The notes under the pieces are model-generated. The model did no database searches, was not told the DNA's origin, and saw only the letters and a list, made by a program, of their open reading frames with translations. Of a stretch of 64,000 bases of DNA, positions 37,234 to 47,200 are shown one piece after another. The position numbers and the translations under genes are program-made. The stretch's first letter is position 1; every line of letters starts with the position of its first letter. The stretch comes from Arthrobacter sp. zg-Y20 (lineage in GTDB: Bacteria; Actinomycetota; Actinomycetes; Actinomycetales; Micrococcaceae), in the NCBI RefSeq assembly GCF_030142075.1, contig NZ_CP126241.1, forward strand, positions 1,426,001 through 1,490,000, in the 5' to 3' direction.

Positions 37234-37665
37234 ATGTTCCTGGGAACACATTCACCGCGTTTGGACGAGAAGGGGAGGCTGATCCTGCCGGCCAAGTTCC
37301 GCGAGGAACTGGCTGACGGCCTCGTCCTGACCAGGGGTCAGGAGCGCTGCATCTACGTCTTCAGCCAGAAGGAATTCGAACGGGTCCACGACCAGATGCG
37401 GGAAGCTCCACTTTCCTCCCGCCAGGCGCGCGACTACATTCGGGTCTTTTTGTCCGGAGCCTCTGACGAAGTACCAGACAAGCAGGGCCGGGTCACCATC
37501 CCGCCGGCCCTGAGGTCGTATGCAGGCCTCGGACGCGAACTCGCCGTAATCGGCGCAGGAACGCGGGCCGAGATCTGGGATGCGGCTGCCTGGCAGAAGT
37601 ACCTGGAAGAGCAGGAGACCGCTTTCTCGGAAACGGACGAGGACGCGATTCCCGGCATCTTCTAG
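37234..37665 (+). CDS. mraZ: Transcriptional regulator MraZ
   Basis: The 143-residue protein has two AbrB-like half-domains, each with the family signature: [22 protein letters not shown] at the N-terminus and [25 protein letters not shown] in the middle. MraZ forms rings and represses the division and cell wall operon it heads. ATG 37234 matches the conserved MFLGT start; a GTG three bases earlier is possible. Boxes for MraZ overlie its promoter. Confidence 0.95.
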   Translation: MFLGTHSPRLDEKGRLILPAKFREELADGLVLTRGQERCIYVFSQKEFERVHDQMREAPLSSRQARDYIRVFLSGASDEVPDKQGRVTIPPALRSYAGLGRELAVIGAGTRAEIWDAAAWQKYLEEQETAFSETDEDAIPGIF

Positions 37666-37721
37666 GTGCACCACCCGCAAAGACAATCCCGCAGGCAGTT
37701 GTTTCTTGTATGAGATCTCCA

Positions 37722-37790
37722 GCCGCCCCACCGCGAGCCATCCTGGCTTCCCTTCCCCGGAGCCAGGCGGCCGGCAGCGGTGAGGCGCGG
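37722..37790 (+). ncRNA. Structured leader before rsmH, candidate mraW RNA motif
   Basis: Between mraZ and rsmH an outer stem pairs CGCCCCACCGC (37724-37734) with GCGGTGAGGCG (37777-37787; one mismatch). An inner stem pairs CCTGGCT (37742-37748) with AGCCAGG (37761-37767). An RNA motif of unknown function upstream of mraW (rsmH) has been described in Actinobacteria; whether this one fits its consensus needs a covariance-model search. Confidence 0.5.
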
Positions 37791-37859
37791 ATGGGGGCCT
37801 GATCCAAGAACCAGCAGCTGTTGCCGGTACCACTCACTACGTACGGAAGGAAGCCTCAG

Positions 37860-38858
37860 ATGAGCGAAGAGCGCCCCACCGAGGAACGGCATGTTCCGGT
37901 GCTGCGCGACCGCTGCATCAATCTCCTGGCTCCCTCGATTGAACGCGCAGTCGCAGAACGCGGCCGCGCCGTCGTCGTGGATGCAACCCTGGGAATGGGC
38001 GGACACAGCGAAGCCATGCTGCAGCGGTTCCCGGAACTGCACCTGATCGGCATTGACCGTGACCAGCAGGCCCTGGCGCTGGCCGGAAAGCGGCTCGAAC
38101 CCTTCAACGACCGGATCGACCTGGTTCACGCCGTGTATGACGAGATTGCCGACGTCGTCACAGACCTGGGCTTCGACGGCATCGACGGCGCACTCTTCGA
38201 CCTCGGGGTCTCCTCCCTCCAGCTGGACGAGAGGGACCGCGGCTTCGCGTATTCATACGACGCGCCGCTGGACATGCGGATGGATACCACCCGCGGACAG
38301 ACCGCCGCCGACGTCGTCAACACCTACAGCGAAACCGAACTGGTCACCCTCATCCGCAAGTGGGGCGAGGAGAAGTTCGCCGGCCGCATTGCATCGGCCA
38401 TCGTTGCGGCCCGCGCCGTCCAGCCCTTCTCCACCACCGGCGAGCTGGTGGAAACCATCCGCAAGGTGGTTCCCGCTGCTGCGGCCCGCACCGGCGGACA
38501 CCCCGCCAAGCGCACCTTCCAGGCCCTGCGGATCGAAGTGAATGAGGAACTGGACGTGCTGGAGCGCGCCATCCCGGCATCACTGTCGGTGCTGAACCTG
38601 GGCGGCCGGGTTGTGGTGCTCTCCTACCACTCGCTTGAAGACAAGATCGTCAAGGGTGTCTTCGCCGCGGGAGCCCGGTCTTCCGCCCCCAAGGGTTTCC
38701 CCGTTGAGCTTGAGCAGCACAAGGCCCAGCTCACACGGCTGACGAAGGGCACCGAAGTGCCCACCGACGAAGAAATAGCAGAGAACCCCCGCGCGGCATC
38801 GGCCAAGCTCCGGGCAGTAGAACGAATCCGCAAACCCATGGATGGGGCCAGGAAATAA
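37860..38858 (+). CDS. rsmH: 16S rRNA (cytosine-1402-N4)-methyltransferase
   Basis: The 332-residue SAM-dependent enzyme methylates C1402 in the decoding centre of 16S rRNA. It has HVPVL at the N-terminus, the SAM motif [14 protein letters not shown], then [32 protein letters not shown], and the C-terminal [20 protein letters not shown] at 37845-37851 supports ATG 37860. Its stop overlaps the ftsL start by one base (TAATG). Confidence 0.95.
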   Translation: MSEERPTEERHVPVLRDRCINLLAPSIERAVAERGRAVVVDATLGMGGHSEAMLQRFPELHLIGIDRDQQALALAGKRLEPFNDRIDLVHAVYDEIADVVTDLGFDGIDGALFDLGVSSLQLDERDRGFAYSYDAPLDMRMDTTRGQTAADVVNTYSETELVTLIRKWGEEKFAGRIASAIVAARAVQPFSTTGELVETIRKVVPAAAARTGGHPAKRTFQALRIEVNEELDVLERAIPASLSVLNLGGRVVVLSYHSLEDKIVKGVFAAGARSSAPKGFPVELEQHKAQLTRLTKGTEVPTDEEIAENPRAASAKLRAVERIRKPMDGARK

Positions 38859-39562
38859 TGAGTGAACGTCGGCCATCGGCCCGAATCGGCTCCGGCCGCG
38901 CAGCGCAGTCGGTTGTGGGCAACACCGCCCGTGCCCTCGACTGGGACACAGCCACAGCCGCTCCCGCGCCCAAGCGGCGCACTCCGCTGTCGCTGGTCCC
39001 CGCGGCCGCCCGCAGGAAGCGCACTCCGTTCGCTGTCGTATGCTTCGCGGCCCTGGTGTTGGGACTGGCGTCCGTGCTGCTCCTGAACATCTCCGTTTCC
39101 AGCGGCCAGTACGAGCTTGTACAGCTGCAGAGCCAGCAGGCGGAACTCGCCCAGCGCAACGAGGCCCTGACACAGGAAATCGAAAACCACCAGGCGCCCC
39201 AGGTCCTGGCAGCGGCCGCAGGGGAGCTGGGCATGGTGTCTTCACCCACCTTCGGCACCATCGACCTGATGACCTTGGGCGTTACGGGCAGCCCCGAAGC
39301 CGCCAAGGAAGCAGACCCGGCCAAGGCACTGATCGGTGCTCCCAGTGTCCTGACACAACCGGTGGCACCCGCGCCTTCCGTGGTTCCGGAGGAATCCCGG
39401 GATACTGTGAGGGCGACCGAGGAGCAGGAGGAAACCGCTCCCCGGGAACAGGACACGGCTCCCGCCGCGCCCACGGTTGTACCCCAAGCGCCCGAGACGG
39501 TACCGGAAGCTGAGCTGAACGGTGGAACCATTCCGGTTCCGGGCCAGAGAAGCGGAAACTGA
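38858..39562 (+). CDS. ftsL: FtsL-like cell division protein
   Basis: The 234-residue protein is a bitopic membrane protein of the divisome. A basic N-terminal cytoplasmic segment of about 57 residues leads into one transmembrane helix (FAVVCFAALVLGLASVLLLNI). A coiled-coil stretch follows (YELVQLQSQQAELAQRNEALTQEIE), then the conserved LGMVSSPTFGTIDL. The last ~100 residues are a Pro/Glu/Ala-rich tail, longer than in the ~120-residue FtsL of other bacteria. The position between rsmH and ftsI and the coiled coil identify it despite low sequence conservation. It is one base into the rsmH stop. Confidence 0.85.
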   Translation: MSERRPSARIGSGRAAQSVVGNTARALDWDTATAAPAPKRRTPLSLVPAAARRKRTPFAVVCFAALVLGLASVLLLNISVSSGQYELVQLQSQQAELAQRNEALTQEIENHQAPQVLAAAAGELGMVSSPTFGTIDLMTLGVTGSPEAAKEADPAKALIGAPSVLTQPVAPAPSVVPEESRDTVRATEEQEETAPREQDTAPAAPTVVPQAPETVPEAELNGGTIPVPGQRSGN

Positions 39563-39607
39563 TCCAGGCCGGCAGGCATCGAATTTAGGCATAAACAAGG
39601 ACACGTT

Positions 39608-41389
39608 GTGGCACAAACTTCCGGCCCGGACAACCACAGGGTGGCCATCGTAGCCAAGCGGCTGCGTGTCGGGCTGGTCCTGGCACTGGCACTGCTGGCA
39701 CTGCTGGGGCTCCGCCTGTTCTGGGTCCAGGCGGTGGACCCGGACGGCATGGCGCAGGCCGCCGTCGACAAGCGGCTGGTGACCGTCCCTGTCCCGGCCC
39801 TGCGCGGCAGCATCCTGGATGCCAAGGGCAACTACCTGGCCCGCAGTGTGGAGCGCTTCGACATAGTCGTGGACCAGCGCCTCTCCCAGGACATCGAGGA
39901 GAAGTACAAGCGCCGCGACGCCGAAGGCACCCTGCAGGAAGTCACCTTCGACCAGGCCTTCACGGAACTTTCGGCCGTACTGGGCCAAGACCCGGAGACC
40001 CTGCGTTCTGCTGTGCTGGGGGAGAAGGGCTTCAACTTCGTCGCCAAGACCGTGACCCCTGAAATCAAGGAGAAGGTCCTGGCCGTCAAGTTCCCGGGGA
40101 TCTACGCGGACCGCACCACATTGAGGACCTACCCCTCCGGAGCGGTGGGCGGTTCCATTGTCGGTTTCCTCGGCACGGAAGGTGCCCAGGAAGGCCTGGA
40201 GCTTACCCAGGACGGCATCCTGGCCGGTGCTGCCGGCAGCAAGACGTACGAAATCGGCGGTGACGGCATCCGCATCCCGTACGCCACCAACACTGACGAA
40301 CCGGTCCGGGACGGGCAGTCCATCAAGCTCAGCATCGACCAGGACCTGCAGTGGTTCGCCCAGCAGACCATTGCCGCGCAGGTGGAGGAATACCACGCCG
40401 AGTGGGGCAACATCGTCGCCATGGAGGTGGAGACGGGCAGGGTTGTTGCACTGGCCGAATCCACCACTGCCGACCCGAACGATCCCGGCGCAACACCGGC
40501 GGAATCGCGCAAGGCACGCTCCGTCACGGACTCCTTCGAACCCGGTTCCACCACCAAGGTGATCACCATGGCCGCCGGCATCGAAGAGGGGATCATCACC
40601 CCGCAGTCGCAGTTCGAACTTGAGCCCACCTACACCGTCGACGGCCAGACGTTCAAGGACGCCTCGCCCCACGGAGTGCTCCACATGACGGCCTCGGGAA
40701 TTCTGGCCAAGTCGCTGAACACCGGGACCGTGAAGATCGGCCAGCAGTTGACTCCCCAGGAACGGTACGACTGGCTGACGAAGTTCGGAGTCGGCCAGCC
40801 CCTGAACGTGGGCCTGAACGGAGAGACCGCAGGCCTGCTGGCCGACCCGGAGGACTGGGACAACCGGCAGCAGTACACCGTGCTCTTCGGCCAGGGCCTG
40901 ACCCAGACCGCGCTGCACACCGCCAGCGTCTACCAGACCATCGCCAACGACGGCGTCCGGCTGAAGCCGAGCATCATTGACTCAGTGATCGACGAGGACG
41001 GCACGGAGCATCCGGTGGAGAAGGACAAGGGAACCCGGGTGGTGTCCAAAGAGACAGCCACGCAGGTACAGCACATGCTGGAGACGGTCACCACGGATGG
41101 TTCCGGCGCCACCGGCGCGCTGAAGCAGTACCGCGTGGGTTCCAAGACCGGTACCGCGGAGGCTCCCGGCGCCAACGGCGGTTACGACGGTTCCACACTC
41201 TCCTATGCTGGTATTGCACCCATGGACGACCCCAAGTACGTGGTTGTGGTGACCCTCCAGCGGCCCCAGGGCGACCTCTACTACATCGTTCCCGGCCAGT
41301 CCTTCCAAAAGGTCATGGAACAAGCCCTGGTCAGCAACAACGTGCCGCCGTCCAAGGGCGAGCCGGAGACCTACCCCATTGAGTACTAA
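39608..41389 (+). CDS. ftsI: Septal peptidoglycan transpeptidase FtsI (class B PBP)
   Basis: The 593-residue penicillin-binding protein crosslinks septal wall. One N-terminal transmembrane helix (about 20-41) is followed by the dimerisation domain (RGSILDAKGNYLARS) and the transpeptidase domain. The catalytic motifs are SxxK in EPGSTTKV (Ser314, Lys317), SLN in AKSLNTGTVK, and KTG in VGSKTGTAEAPG. It starts at GTG 39608, 45 bases after ftsL. Class B, with no transglycosylase domain; FtsW, encoded downstream, is the expected polymerase partner. Confidence 0.95.
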   Translation: MAQTSGPDNHRVAIVAKRLRVGLVLALALLALLGLRLFWVQAVDPDGMAQAAVDKRLVTVPVPALRGSILDAKGNYLARSVERFDIVVDQRLSQDIEEKYKRRDAEGTLQEVTFDQAFTELSAVLGQDPETLRSAVLGEKGFNFVAKTVTPEIKEKVLAVKFPGIYADRTTLRTYPSGAVGGSIVGFLGTEGAQEGLELTQDGILAGAAGSKTYEIGGDGIRIPYATNTDEPVRDGQSIKLSIDQDLQWFAQQTIAAQVEEYHAEWGNIVAMEVETGRVVALAESTTADPNDPGATPAESRKARSVTDSFEPGSTTKVITMAAGIEEGIITPQSQFELEPTYTVDGQTFKDASPHGVLHMTASGILAKSLNTGTVKIGQQLTPQERYDWLTKFGVGQPLNVGLNGETAGLLADPEDWDNRQQYTVLFGQGLTQTALHTASVYQTIANDGVRLKPSIIDSVIDEDGTEHPVEKDKGTRVVSKETATQVQHMLETVTTDGSGATGALKQYRVGSKTGTAEAPGANGGYDGSTLSYAGIAPMDDPKYVVVVTLQRPQGDLYYIVPGQSFQKVMEQALVSNNVPPSKGEPETYPIEY

Positions 41390-41405
41390 TTCCTGGAGCA
41401 ACGAA

Positions 41406-43037
41406 GTGCCAACAAGTGAAGATCAGCAGCCCGGTTCCGGGTTCCGTCCTGCCGCCGTGGAACCCGTCACCATGCGTGCTGCGGTAGACCGGCTGCCGGC
41501 GGCCCTGCGCGCGGTGGCGCCCGCAGCAGGAACCGGGAACACCGCCTGGGGCACTGAACTGACCGGTCTCACCATCAACTCCCGCGAGGTGCTGCCGGGC
41601 GACCTGTATGTGGGTGTTGCCGGGGCGCGCCACCACGGTGCCCGTTTCGCTGCCGCTGCCGAAAAGGCCGGCGCCGCCGCAGTTCTGACCGACGAGGCCG
41701 GGCTGGAACACCTCGAAGGACTCGGCATCCCGGTGTTCCTCGCAGGCGACGTCCGCCGCCTGGTGGGCCCGCTCGCCGCTGCCGTGTTCAACAGCATGCC
41801 CGCCGACGGGCAGCGCCCGGTGCTGCTCGGCGTCACCGGCACCAACGGCAAAACCACCACCTCCTACTTCGTGAACTCCCTGCAGCAGGCACTCGGGCGG
41901 ACCACCGGGCTCATCGGCACCATCGAGATCCTGGCCGGCGGGGAATCGATTCCCAGTGTGCTGACCACCCCTGAATCGCCCCAGGTCCACGGGCTGCTGG
42001 CGCTCATGCGCGAGCGGGGCCTGGACGCGGCCACCATGGAGGTCTCTTCGCACGCCATCAGCTACCGGCGGGTGGACGGGATCCGTTTTGACGTAGCCGG
42101 GTTCACCAACCTCACCCAGGACCACCTGGACCTGCACGGATCCATGGAGGAATACTTCGCCGCCAAGGCCGCGCTGTTCCAGCCCGACCGTGCCCGCCGC
42201 GCCGTGGTGACCGTCGACGGCGAATGGGGCACCAGGATGGCCGAACGGGCCGGGGTGCCGGTCCTGACCCTGTCCACGGACGGTGCAGGTGCCGGTGCGG
42301 ACTGGAACGTGGCCAAAGTGGCTCCCCGCGGCCTCGGGCACTCCTTCGTGCTGAGCGGCCCGGACAACGTACAGCTGCGCGTGTCTACCGCCCTGCCCGG
42401 CGGGTTCAACGTATCCAACGCAGCCCTGGCCACCGTTATGGTCCTGGCCTCCGGTGTCCCCGCGGACGCCGTACAGAGGGCCCTCGATACCCATGACCCG
42501 TTCACCGTTGAGGTGCCGGGACGGATGCAGCTGATCGGCGAAGAGCCGGCCGCCATTGTTGATTTTGCGCACAACCCCGATGCGCTGACCCGCACCCTGG
42601 AGGCCGTGCGGCGCCCTGACGAAGACAGCAGGGTGATCATCGTCTTCGGTGCCACCGGCGAACGCGACCAGACCAAGCGCCCGCTGATGGGGGCCATCGC
42701 AGCGCGGCTGGCCGACGTCGTCGTCGTCACCGATGACGACCCGCACGGTGAGGACGCGGCGGCGATCCGCGCCGACGTGCTCCGCGGTGCATCTGCAGCG
42801 CAGTCCCGGGAGGGGCTCACCTGTGTCATTGAGGAAGTGGCGCCCCGTGCTGCAGCCATTGACCGCGCCGTGGAACTTGCCCGGCCGCAGGACACTGTCC
42901 TGGTGGCGGGCCGGGGCCACGAGGTCTGGCAGGAAGTCATGGGGGAGAACCTCGCCCTGGATGACAGGGTGGAGCTGCGCCGGGCTTTGACAAGATACGG
43001 ATTCACTGCCCTTTCCAGCGACGGGGTAGAGTCCTAA
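41406..43037 (+). CDS. murE: UDP-MurNAc-tripeptide synthetase MurE (probably L-lysine adding)
   Basis: The 543-residue ligase adds the third amino acid to UDP-MurNAc-Ala-Glu in the cytoplasm. The ATP loop is [14 protein letters not shown], with later TTPESPQVHGLLALM and the carbamylated-Lys region KAALFQ. In the substrate-selecting site, where diaminopimelate enzymes have DNPR, this protein has DDPH (Asp444-His447), pointing to lysine. GTG 41406 follows GGAG at 41395-41398. A TTG 27 bases earlier inside the end of ftsI is less likely. It is followed six bases later by murF. Confidence 0.92.
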   Translation: MPTSEDQQPGSGFRPAAVEPVTMRAAVDRLPAALRAVAPAAGTGNTAWGTELTGLTINSREVLPGDLYVGVAGARHHGARFAAAAEKAGAAAVLTDEAGLEHLEGLGIPVFLAGDVRRLVGPLAAAVFNSMPADGQRPVLLGVTGTNGKTTTSYFVNSLQQALGRTTGLIGTIEILAGGESIPSVLTTPESPQVHGLLALMRERGLDAATMEVSSHAISYRRVDGIRFDVAGFTNLTQDHLDLHGSMEEYFAAKAALFQPDRARRAVVTVDGEWGTRMAERAGVPVLTLSTDGAGAGADWNVAKVAPRGLGHSFVLSGPDNVQLRVSTALPGGFNVSNAALATVMVLASGVPADAVQRALDTHDPFTVEVPGRMQLIGEEPAAIVDFAHNPDALTRTLEAVRRPDEDSRVIIVFGATGERDQTKRPLMGAIAARLADVVVVTDDDPHGEDAAAIRADVLRGASAAQSREGLTCVIEEVAPRAAAIDRAVELARPQDTVLVAGRGHEVWQEVMGENLALDDRVELRRALTRYGFTALSSDGVES

Positions 43038-43043
43038 ATCGTT

Positions 43044-44549
43044 ATGATTGAACTTAATGCAGCCGAAATAGCGGCAATCACGGGCGGCGAACTGATCGGT
43101 CCGGCCGCGCAGGCACCGGTTCCGGCAGTGACTTCCGCCACTACGGATTCCCGTGAAGTAACCGGGGGTTCGCTCTTCATAGCCAAGCCGGGGGAGAACT
43201 CCGACGGCCACCTGTACGTGGGGACGGCCTTTGAACGCGGCGCCGTGCTGGCGCTGGTGGAGCGTCCCGTGACCGACGACGCCGGCGCGCTGTACCCCGC
43301 CGTTATGGTTCCCGACGCCGTCCTCGCCATGGGCGCCATCGCCGCGGAAATAGTCCGCAGGCTCCGGGCCCACGGCGAGCTGACCGTCATCGGCATTACC
43401 GGATCCGCCGGAAAGACCACCACCAAGGACCTGCTGGCAGGGGTGCTGTCGCAGGCGGGCCCCACCGTGTCGCCCGTCGGGTCCTACAACGGTGAAGTAG
43501 GCCTGCCGCTGACTGTGTTCAACGCCGGCTACGGGACCCGCTACCTCGTGATGGAAATGGGTGCCACGCGCATCGGTAACATCCGCTACCTGGCGGACAT
43601 GGTGAAGCCGGACATCGGAGTGGTCCTGTTCGTAGGGTCCGCCCACGCCGGCGAATTCGGCGGCGTGGAAAACATTGCCGTGGCCAAGGGTGAACTGGTG
43701 GAGGCGCTGCCCGAAGGCGGTACCGCCATCCTGAACGCAGACGACGTCCGCGTGTCCGCGATGGCCTCCCGCACCCAGGCCCCGGTGCTGTACTTCACCT
43801 CCTCGCCGGAGGAAGCCCACGGGGCCAAGAACGCCGTGCGCGCCCTGGACGCGCGTACCGACGCCGAGGGCCGCCCGGTCTTTACGCTGCTGCTGCCCGA
43901 CGGCAGCAAGCACGAGATCCGCTCCGGGCTCATTGGCGCGCACCACACCGCGAACCTGCTGGCAGCCGCTGCGGCTGCGTATGCCGCCGGCATCAGCGGC
44001 GAGCAGATCGCCGCGGGACTGTCCGGACGCACCGCGGCCAGCCGCTGGCGGATGGAACGCACCGACCGGGCCGACGGCGTCACCGTCATCAACGACGCCT
44101 ACAACGCCAATCCCGAATCCATGCGGGCAGCGCTGCGGACCCTGGCCGAACTCGGCGCCGAACGCCGCACCTGGGCGGTGCTGGGCGAAATGCTCGAACT
44201 CGGTGAAGACTCCGTCACCGAACACGACGCGATCGGCCGGTACGTTGTCCGGCTGAACATCTCCAAACTGATTGTCGTGGGCACCGGCGCCCGCGCCATG
44301 CACACCGGGGCCGTTATGGAGGGTTCATGGGGGGATGAATCCACCTTCGTGGAGACCGCCGAGGACGCCGAACGTATCCTCGCCGAATCCCTGGCGCCCG
44401 GTGATCTTGTCCTGTTCAAATCCTCCAACGGAGCAGCCCTGCGCTACCTCGGCGATCGGATAGCCTTGACCCCTGTACCACCGTCCGCAGTCACAGACTC
44501 AGCCGCCCAGCCGGCCCGCGCCGAAGGGACCGGAGGCGAGAACCTGTGA
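43044..44549 (+). CDS. murF: UDP-MurNAc-tripeptide-D-Ala-D-Ala ligase
   Basis: The 501-residue ligase adds D-Ala-D-Ala to complete the wall pentapeptide. It has the N-terminal substrate domain ([19 protein letters not shown]), the ATP loop [43 protein letters not shown], and [17 protein letters not shown] in the C-terminal domain. The stop overlaps the mraY start by four bases (GTGA). A Pro/Ala tail of about 25 residues closes the protein. Confidence 0.95.
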   Translation: MIELNAAEIAAITGGELIGPAAQAPVPAVTSATTDSREVTGGSLFIAKPGENSDGHLYVGTAFERGAVLALVERPVTDDAGALYPAVMVPDAVLAMGAIAAEIVRRLRAHGELTVIGITGSAGKTTTKDLLAGVLSQAGPTVSPVGSYNGEVGLPLTVFNAGYGTRYLVMEMGATRIGNIRYLADMVKPDIGVVLFVGSAHAGEFGGVENIAVAKGELVEALPEGGTAILNADDVRVSAMASRTQAPVLYFTSSPEEAHGAKNAVRALDARTDAEGRPVFTLLLPDGSKHEIRSGLIGAHHTANLLAAAAAAYAAGISGEQIAAGLSGRTAASRWRMERTDRADGVTVINDAYNANPESMRAALRTLAELGAERRTWAVLGEMLELGEDSVTEHDAIGRYVVRLNISKLIVVGTGARAMHTGAVMEGSWGDESTFVETAEDAERILAESLAPGDLVLFKSSNGAALRYLGDRIALTPVPPSAVTDSAAQPARAEGTGGENL

Positions 44550-45649
44550 TCTCCCTGCTCGTAGGGTCTTCGCTGGCCATGGTTTTTGCCTTTGCCGGAA
44601 CACCCCTGTTCATCCGTTTCCTGGTGCACAAAGGCTACGGCCAGTTTGTCCGCGACGACGGCCCCACCTCGCACCACACCAAGCGCGGCACCCCCACCAT
44701 GGGCGGCGCCGTCATTGTGGCATCCGTGGTGGCTGCGTACTTCATCACCCACCTCATCAGCGGCATGCTCGGATCGGGATCGTTCAGCCCGACGGCGTCG
44801 GGCCTGCTGGTGCTGCTCCTCACAGTGGGCATGGGCATGGTCGGTTTCATTGACGACTACACCAAGATCTCCAAACAGCGCAGCCTCGGCCTGAACGCCA
44901 AGGCCAAAATCATCCTGCAGGCCGCGGTGGGCATAACCTTCGCCGTCCTGGCCCTGCAGTTCCCGAACGACCAGGGGCGCACACCGGCCTCCACCGCCAT
45001 CTCATTCGTCCGTGACACCGGCGTGGACCTGGCGTTTGCCGGAACCATCATCGGCGCGGTCCTGTTCGTGATCTGGTCCCTGCTGATTACCACCGGAACC
45101 ACCAACGGCGTGAACCTGGCCGACGGCCTGGACGGCCTCGCCGCCGGCGCCTCGATCCTGGTCTTCGGGGCCTATTTCCTGATCGGCATCTGGCAGTACA
45201 ACCAGAGCTGCGGTGCCGAGGATGCAGGCTCCGTTTGCTACGAGGTCCGCGACCCGATGGACCTGGCACTGCTGGCCGGAGCCATGGCCGGCGCGCTGGT
45301 CGGTTTCCTCTGGTGGAACACGGCGCCCGCCAAGATCTTCATGGGCGACACCGGTTCGCTGGCCATCGGCGGTGCCATTGCCGCTTTCGCCATCCTTTCC
45401 CGCACCGAACTGCTTCTCGTGATCCTGGCCGGACTGTTCGTGATCATCACGCTGTCGGTCATCATCCAGGTGGGGTACTTCAAGATCAGCGGCGGCAAGC
45501 GTGTGTTCAAGATGGCCCCGCTGCAGCACCACTTTGAACTCAAGGGCTGGGCAGAAGTGACGGTGGTGGTCCGGTTCTGGATCATCGCCGGACTATGCGT
45601 AGCCGTGGCACTGGGAATCTTCTACGCCGAATGGGTGGTGGGACTGTGA
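44546..45649 (+). CDS. mraY: Phospho-MurNAc-pentapeptide transferase
   Basis: The 367-residue membrane enzyme transfers phospho-MurNAc-pentapeptide to undecaprenyl phosphate, giving lipid I. About ten hydrophobic segments are visible. The signatures are TMGG near residue 50, [22 protein letters not shown] with the catalytic Asp pair, [24 protein letters not shown] and [11 protein letters not shown]. The last lacks the first His of the usual HHH, as is common in actinobacteria. It starts with GTG in a four-base overlap with murF and ends in a GTGA overlap with murD. Confidence 0.95.
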   Translation: MISLLVGSSLAMVFAFAGTPLFIRFLVHKGYGQFVRDDGPTSHHTKRGTPTMGGAVIVASVVAAYFITHLISGMLGSGSFSPTASGLLVLLLTVGMGMVGFIDDYTKISKQRSLGLNAKAKIILQAAVGITFAVLALQFPNDQGRTPASTAISFVRDTGVDLAFAGTIIGAVLFVIWSLLITTGTTNGVNLADGLDGLAAGASILVFGAYFLIGIWQYNQSCGAEDAGSVCYEVRDPMDLALLAGAMAGALVGFLWWNTAPAKIFMGDTGSLAIGGAIAAFAILSRTELLLVILAGLFVIITLSVIIQVGYFKISGGKRVFKMAPLQHHFELKGWAEVTVVVRFWIIAGLCVAVALGIFYAEWVVGL

Positions 45650-47199
45650 GTGCTCCTCTGGAGGAACTGACAACCTGGGACGCTGACTGGAGCGGACTGC
45701 GCGTGGTGGTGACCGGCATCGGCCTCTCCGGCTTCTCCGCCGCGGACACCCTCGTGGAACTCGGTGCCCGGGTGGTTGTCGTTGACGCGCGCGACACGGA
45801 GGAAAACCGTGCCAAGGCGGACACCCTGCGGATTGTGGGTGCAACGGACATCCTGCTGGGTGCGGATGCCGTTGCGTCCCTGCCGCCGGTTGACGGGCAG
45901 GCGCCCGACCTGGTGGTGACCTCCCCGGGGTTCCGGCCCACCCATCCGGTGCTGGCAGCAGCCGCCGAGGTAGGTATCCCGGTGTGGGGCGACGTCGAGC
46001 TGGCCTGGCGGGTGCGCATCCGCGAAGGCCGCAAGACAGCGCAGTGGCTTGCCATCACCGGAACCAACGGCAAGACCACCACCGTTTCGATGACGGAGAG
46101 CATGCTCCGCGCAGCCGGACTGCGAGCCATCGCGGCCGGCAACGTCGGCACGCCGATCCTGGACGCCATCCGGGACCCGGAAGGCTACGACGCCATTGCC
46201 GTGGAGCTGTCCAGCTTCCAGCTGCACTGGACGCACTCCATTTCGCCGCTGGCCAGTGTGTGCCTGAACATTGCCGAAGACCACGTGGACTGGCACGGCT
46301 CCTATGAGGCCTACATGGCCGATAAGGCCAAGATCTACGAAAACACGCAGGTTGCCTGCATCTACAACGCCGAACAATACGAGACCGAACACATGGTCGA
46401 GGAAGCGGACGTGGTGGAAGGCTGCCGTGCCATCGGCTTCACCACCGGTGTTCCCGCCGTCAGCATGGTGGGCGTTGTCGAAGGCCTGCTGGTGGACCGC
46501 GCGTTCATCGAACAGCGGAAGGACTCGGCCGCCGAGCTCGCCGCCATGGCGGACCTGGGGGAGTACGCCCCGCGGCACATGGTGGCCAACGCACTGGCCG
46601 CCGCGGCACTGGTGCGGGCCTACGGCGTCGAACCGGCTGCCGTCCGTGAGGGACTGCGCGCCTACTCGCCCGGAGACCACCGGATCCAGGCGGTTGCCCG
46701 GCTCGGAGACATCCTCTGGGTCAATGACTCCAAAGCCACCAACCCGCACGCGGCTTCGGCCTCGCTGGCCGCCTTCAGCAGCGTGGTCTGGATTGCCGGC
46801 GGCCTGTCCAAGGGCGTGGGCTACGACGACCTGATCGCGGCGCACCGGGACCGGCTCAGGGCCGTGGTCCTGATAGGCGCAGAGACCCGCGACCTGCAGG
46901 ATTCCCTGGCAAGACACGCACCCGATGTACCGGTGATCCGTGCACTCGGAGAGCAAACTGGTGAAGAGCAGACCCCGGTCACCAGCGCCGAGGAAATCAT
47001 GGTCCGTGCCGTTGCTGCAGCGGCCGCCGTCGCGGAGGCCGGTGACACCGTCCTGATGGCTCCGGCAGCTGCGTCCATGGACCAGTTCACGTCATACGCC
47101 CACCGCGGCGAGGCTTTTATCGAAGCGGTTGCCGGGTATGTGGGCGAGCAGCAGGAAAACACCACGCCGGGACAGGTCCAAACCCCGAAGGAGCCCTAG
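45646..47199 (+). CDS. murD: UDP-MurNAc-L-alanine-D-glutamate ligase
   Basis: The 517-residue ligase adds D-Glu to UDP-MurNAc-L-Ala. It has [17 protein letters not shown] for the UDP-sugar, the ATP loop [59 protein letters not shown], and [19 protein letters not shown] with [14 protein letters not shown]. At 517 residues it is longer than the ~440 of E. coli, mostly through internal inserts and a polar tail. GTG 45646 overlaps the mraY stop. Confidence 0.95.
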   Translation: MSAPLEELTTWDADWSGLRVVVTGIGLSGFSAADTLVELGARVVVVDARDTEENRAKADTLRIVGATDILLGADAVASLPPVDGQAPDLVVTSPGFRPTHPVLAAAAEVGIPVWGDVELAWRVRIREGRKTAQWLAITGTNGKTTTVSMTESMLRAAGLRAIAAGNVGTPILDAIRDPEGYDAIAVELSSFQLHWTHSISPLASVCLNIAEDHVDWHGSYEAYMADKAKIYENTQVACIYNAEQYETEHMVEEADVVEGCRAIGFTTGVPAVSMVGVVEGLLVDRAFIEQRKDSAAELAAMADLGEYAPRHMVANALAAAALVRAYGVEPAAVREGLRAYSPGDHRIQAVARLGDILWVNDSKATNPHAASASLAAFSSVVWIAGGLSKGVGYDDLIAAHRDRLRAVVLIGAETRDLQDSLARHAPDVPVIRALGEQTGEEQTPVTSAEEIMVRAVAAAAAVAEAGDTVLMAPAAASMDQFTSYAHRGEAFIEAVAGYVGEQQENTTPGQVQTPKEP

Positions 47200-47200
47200 A

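Noticed and set aside
41331-44303. 990-codon minus-strand frame across murE and murF
   Set aside because: It is a GC-rich shadow frame opposite two genes with complete motif sets; the translation has no recognisable domain.
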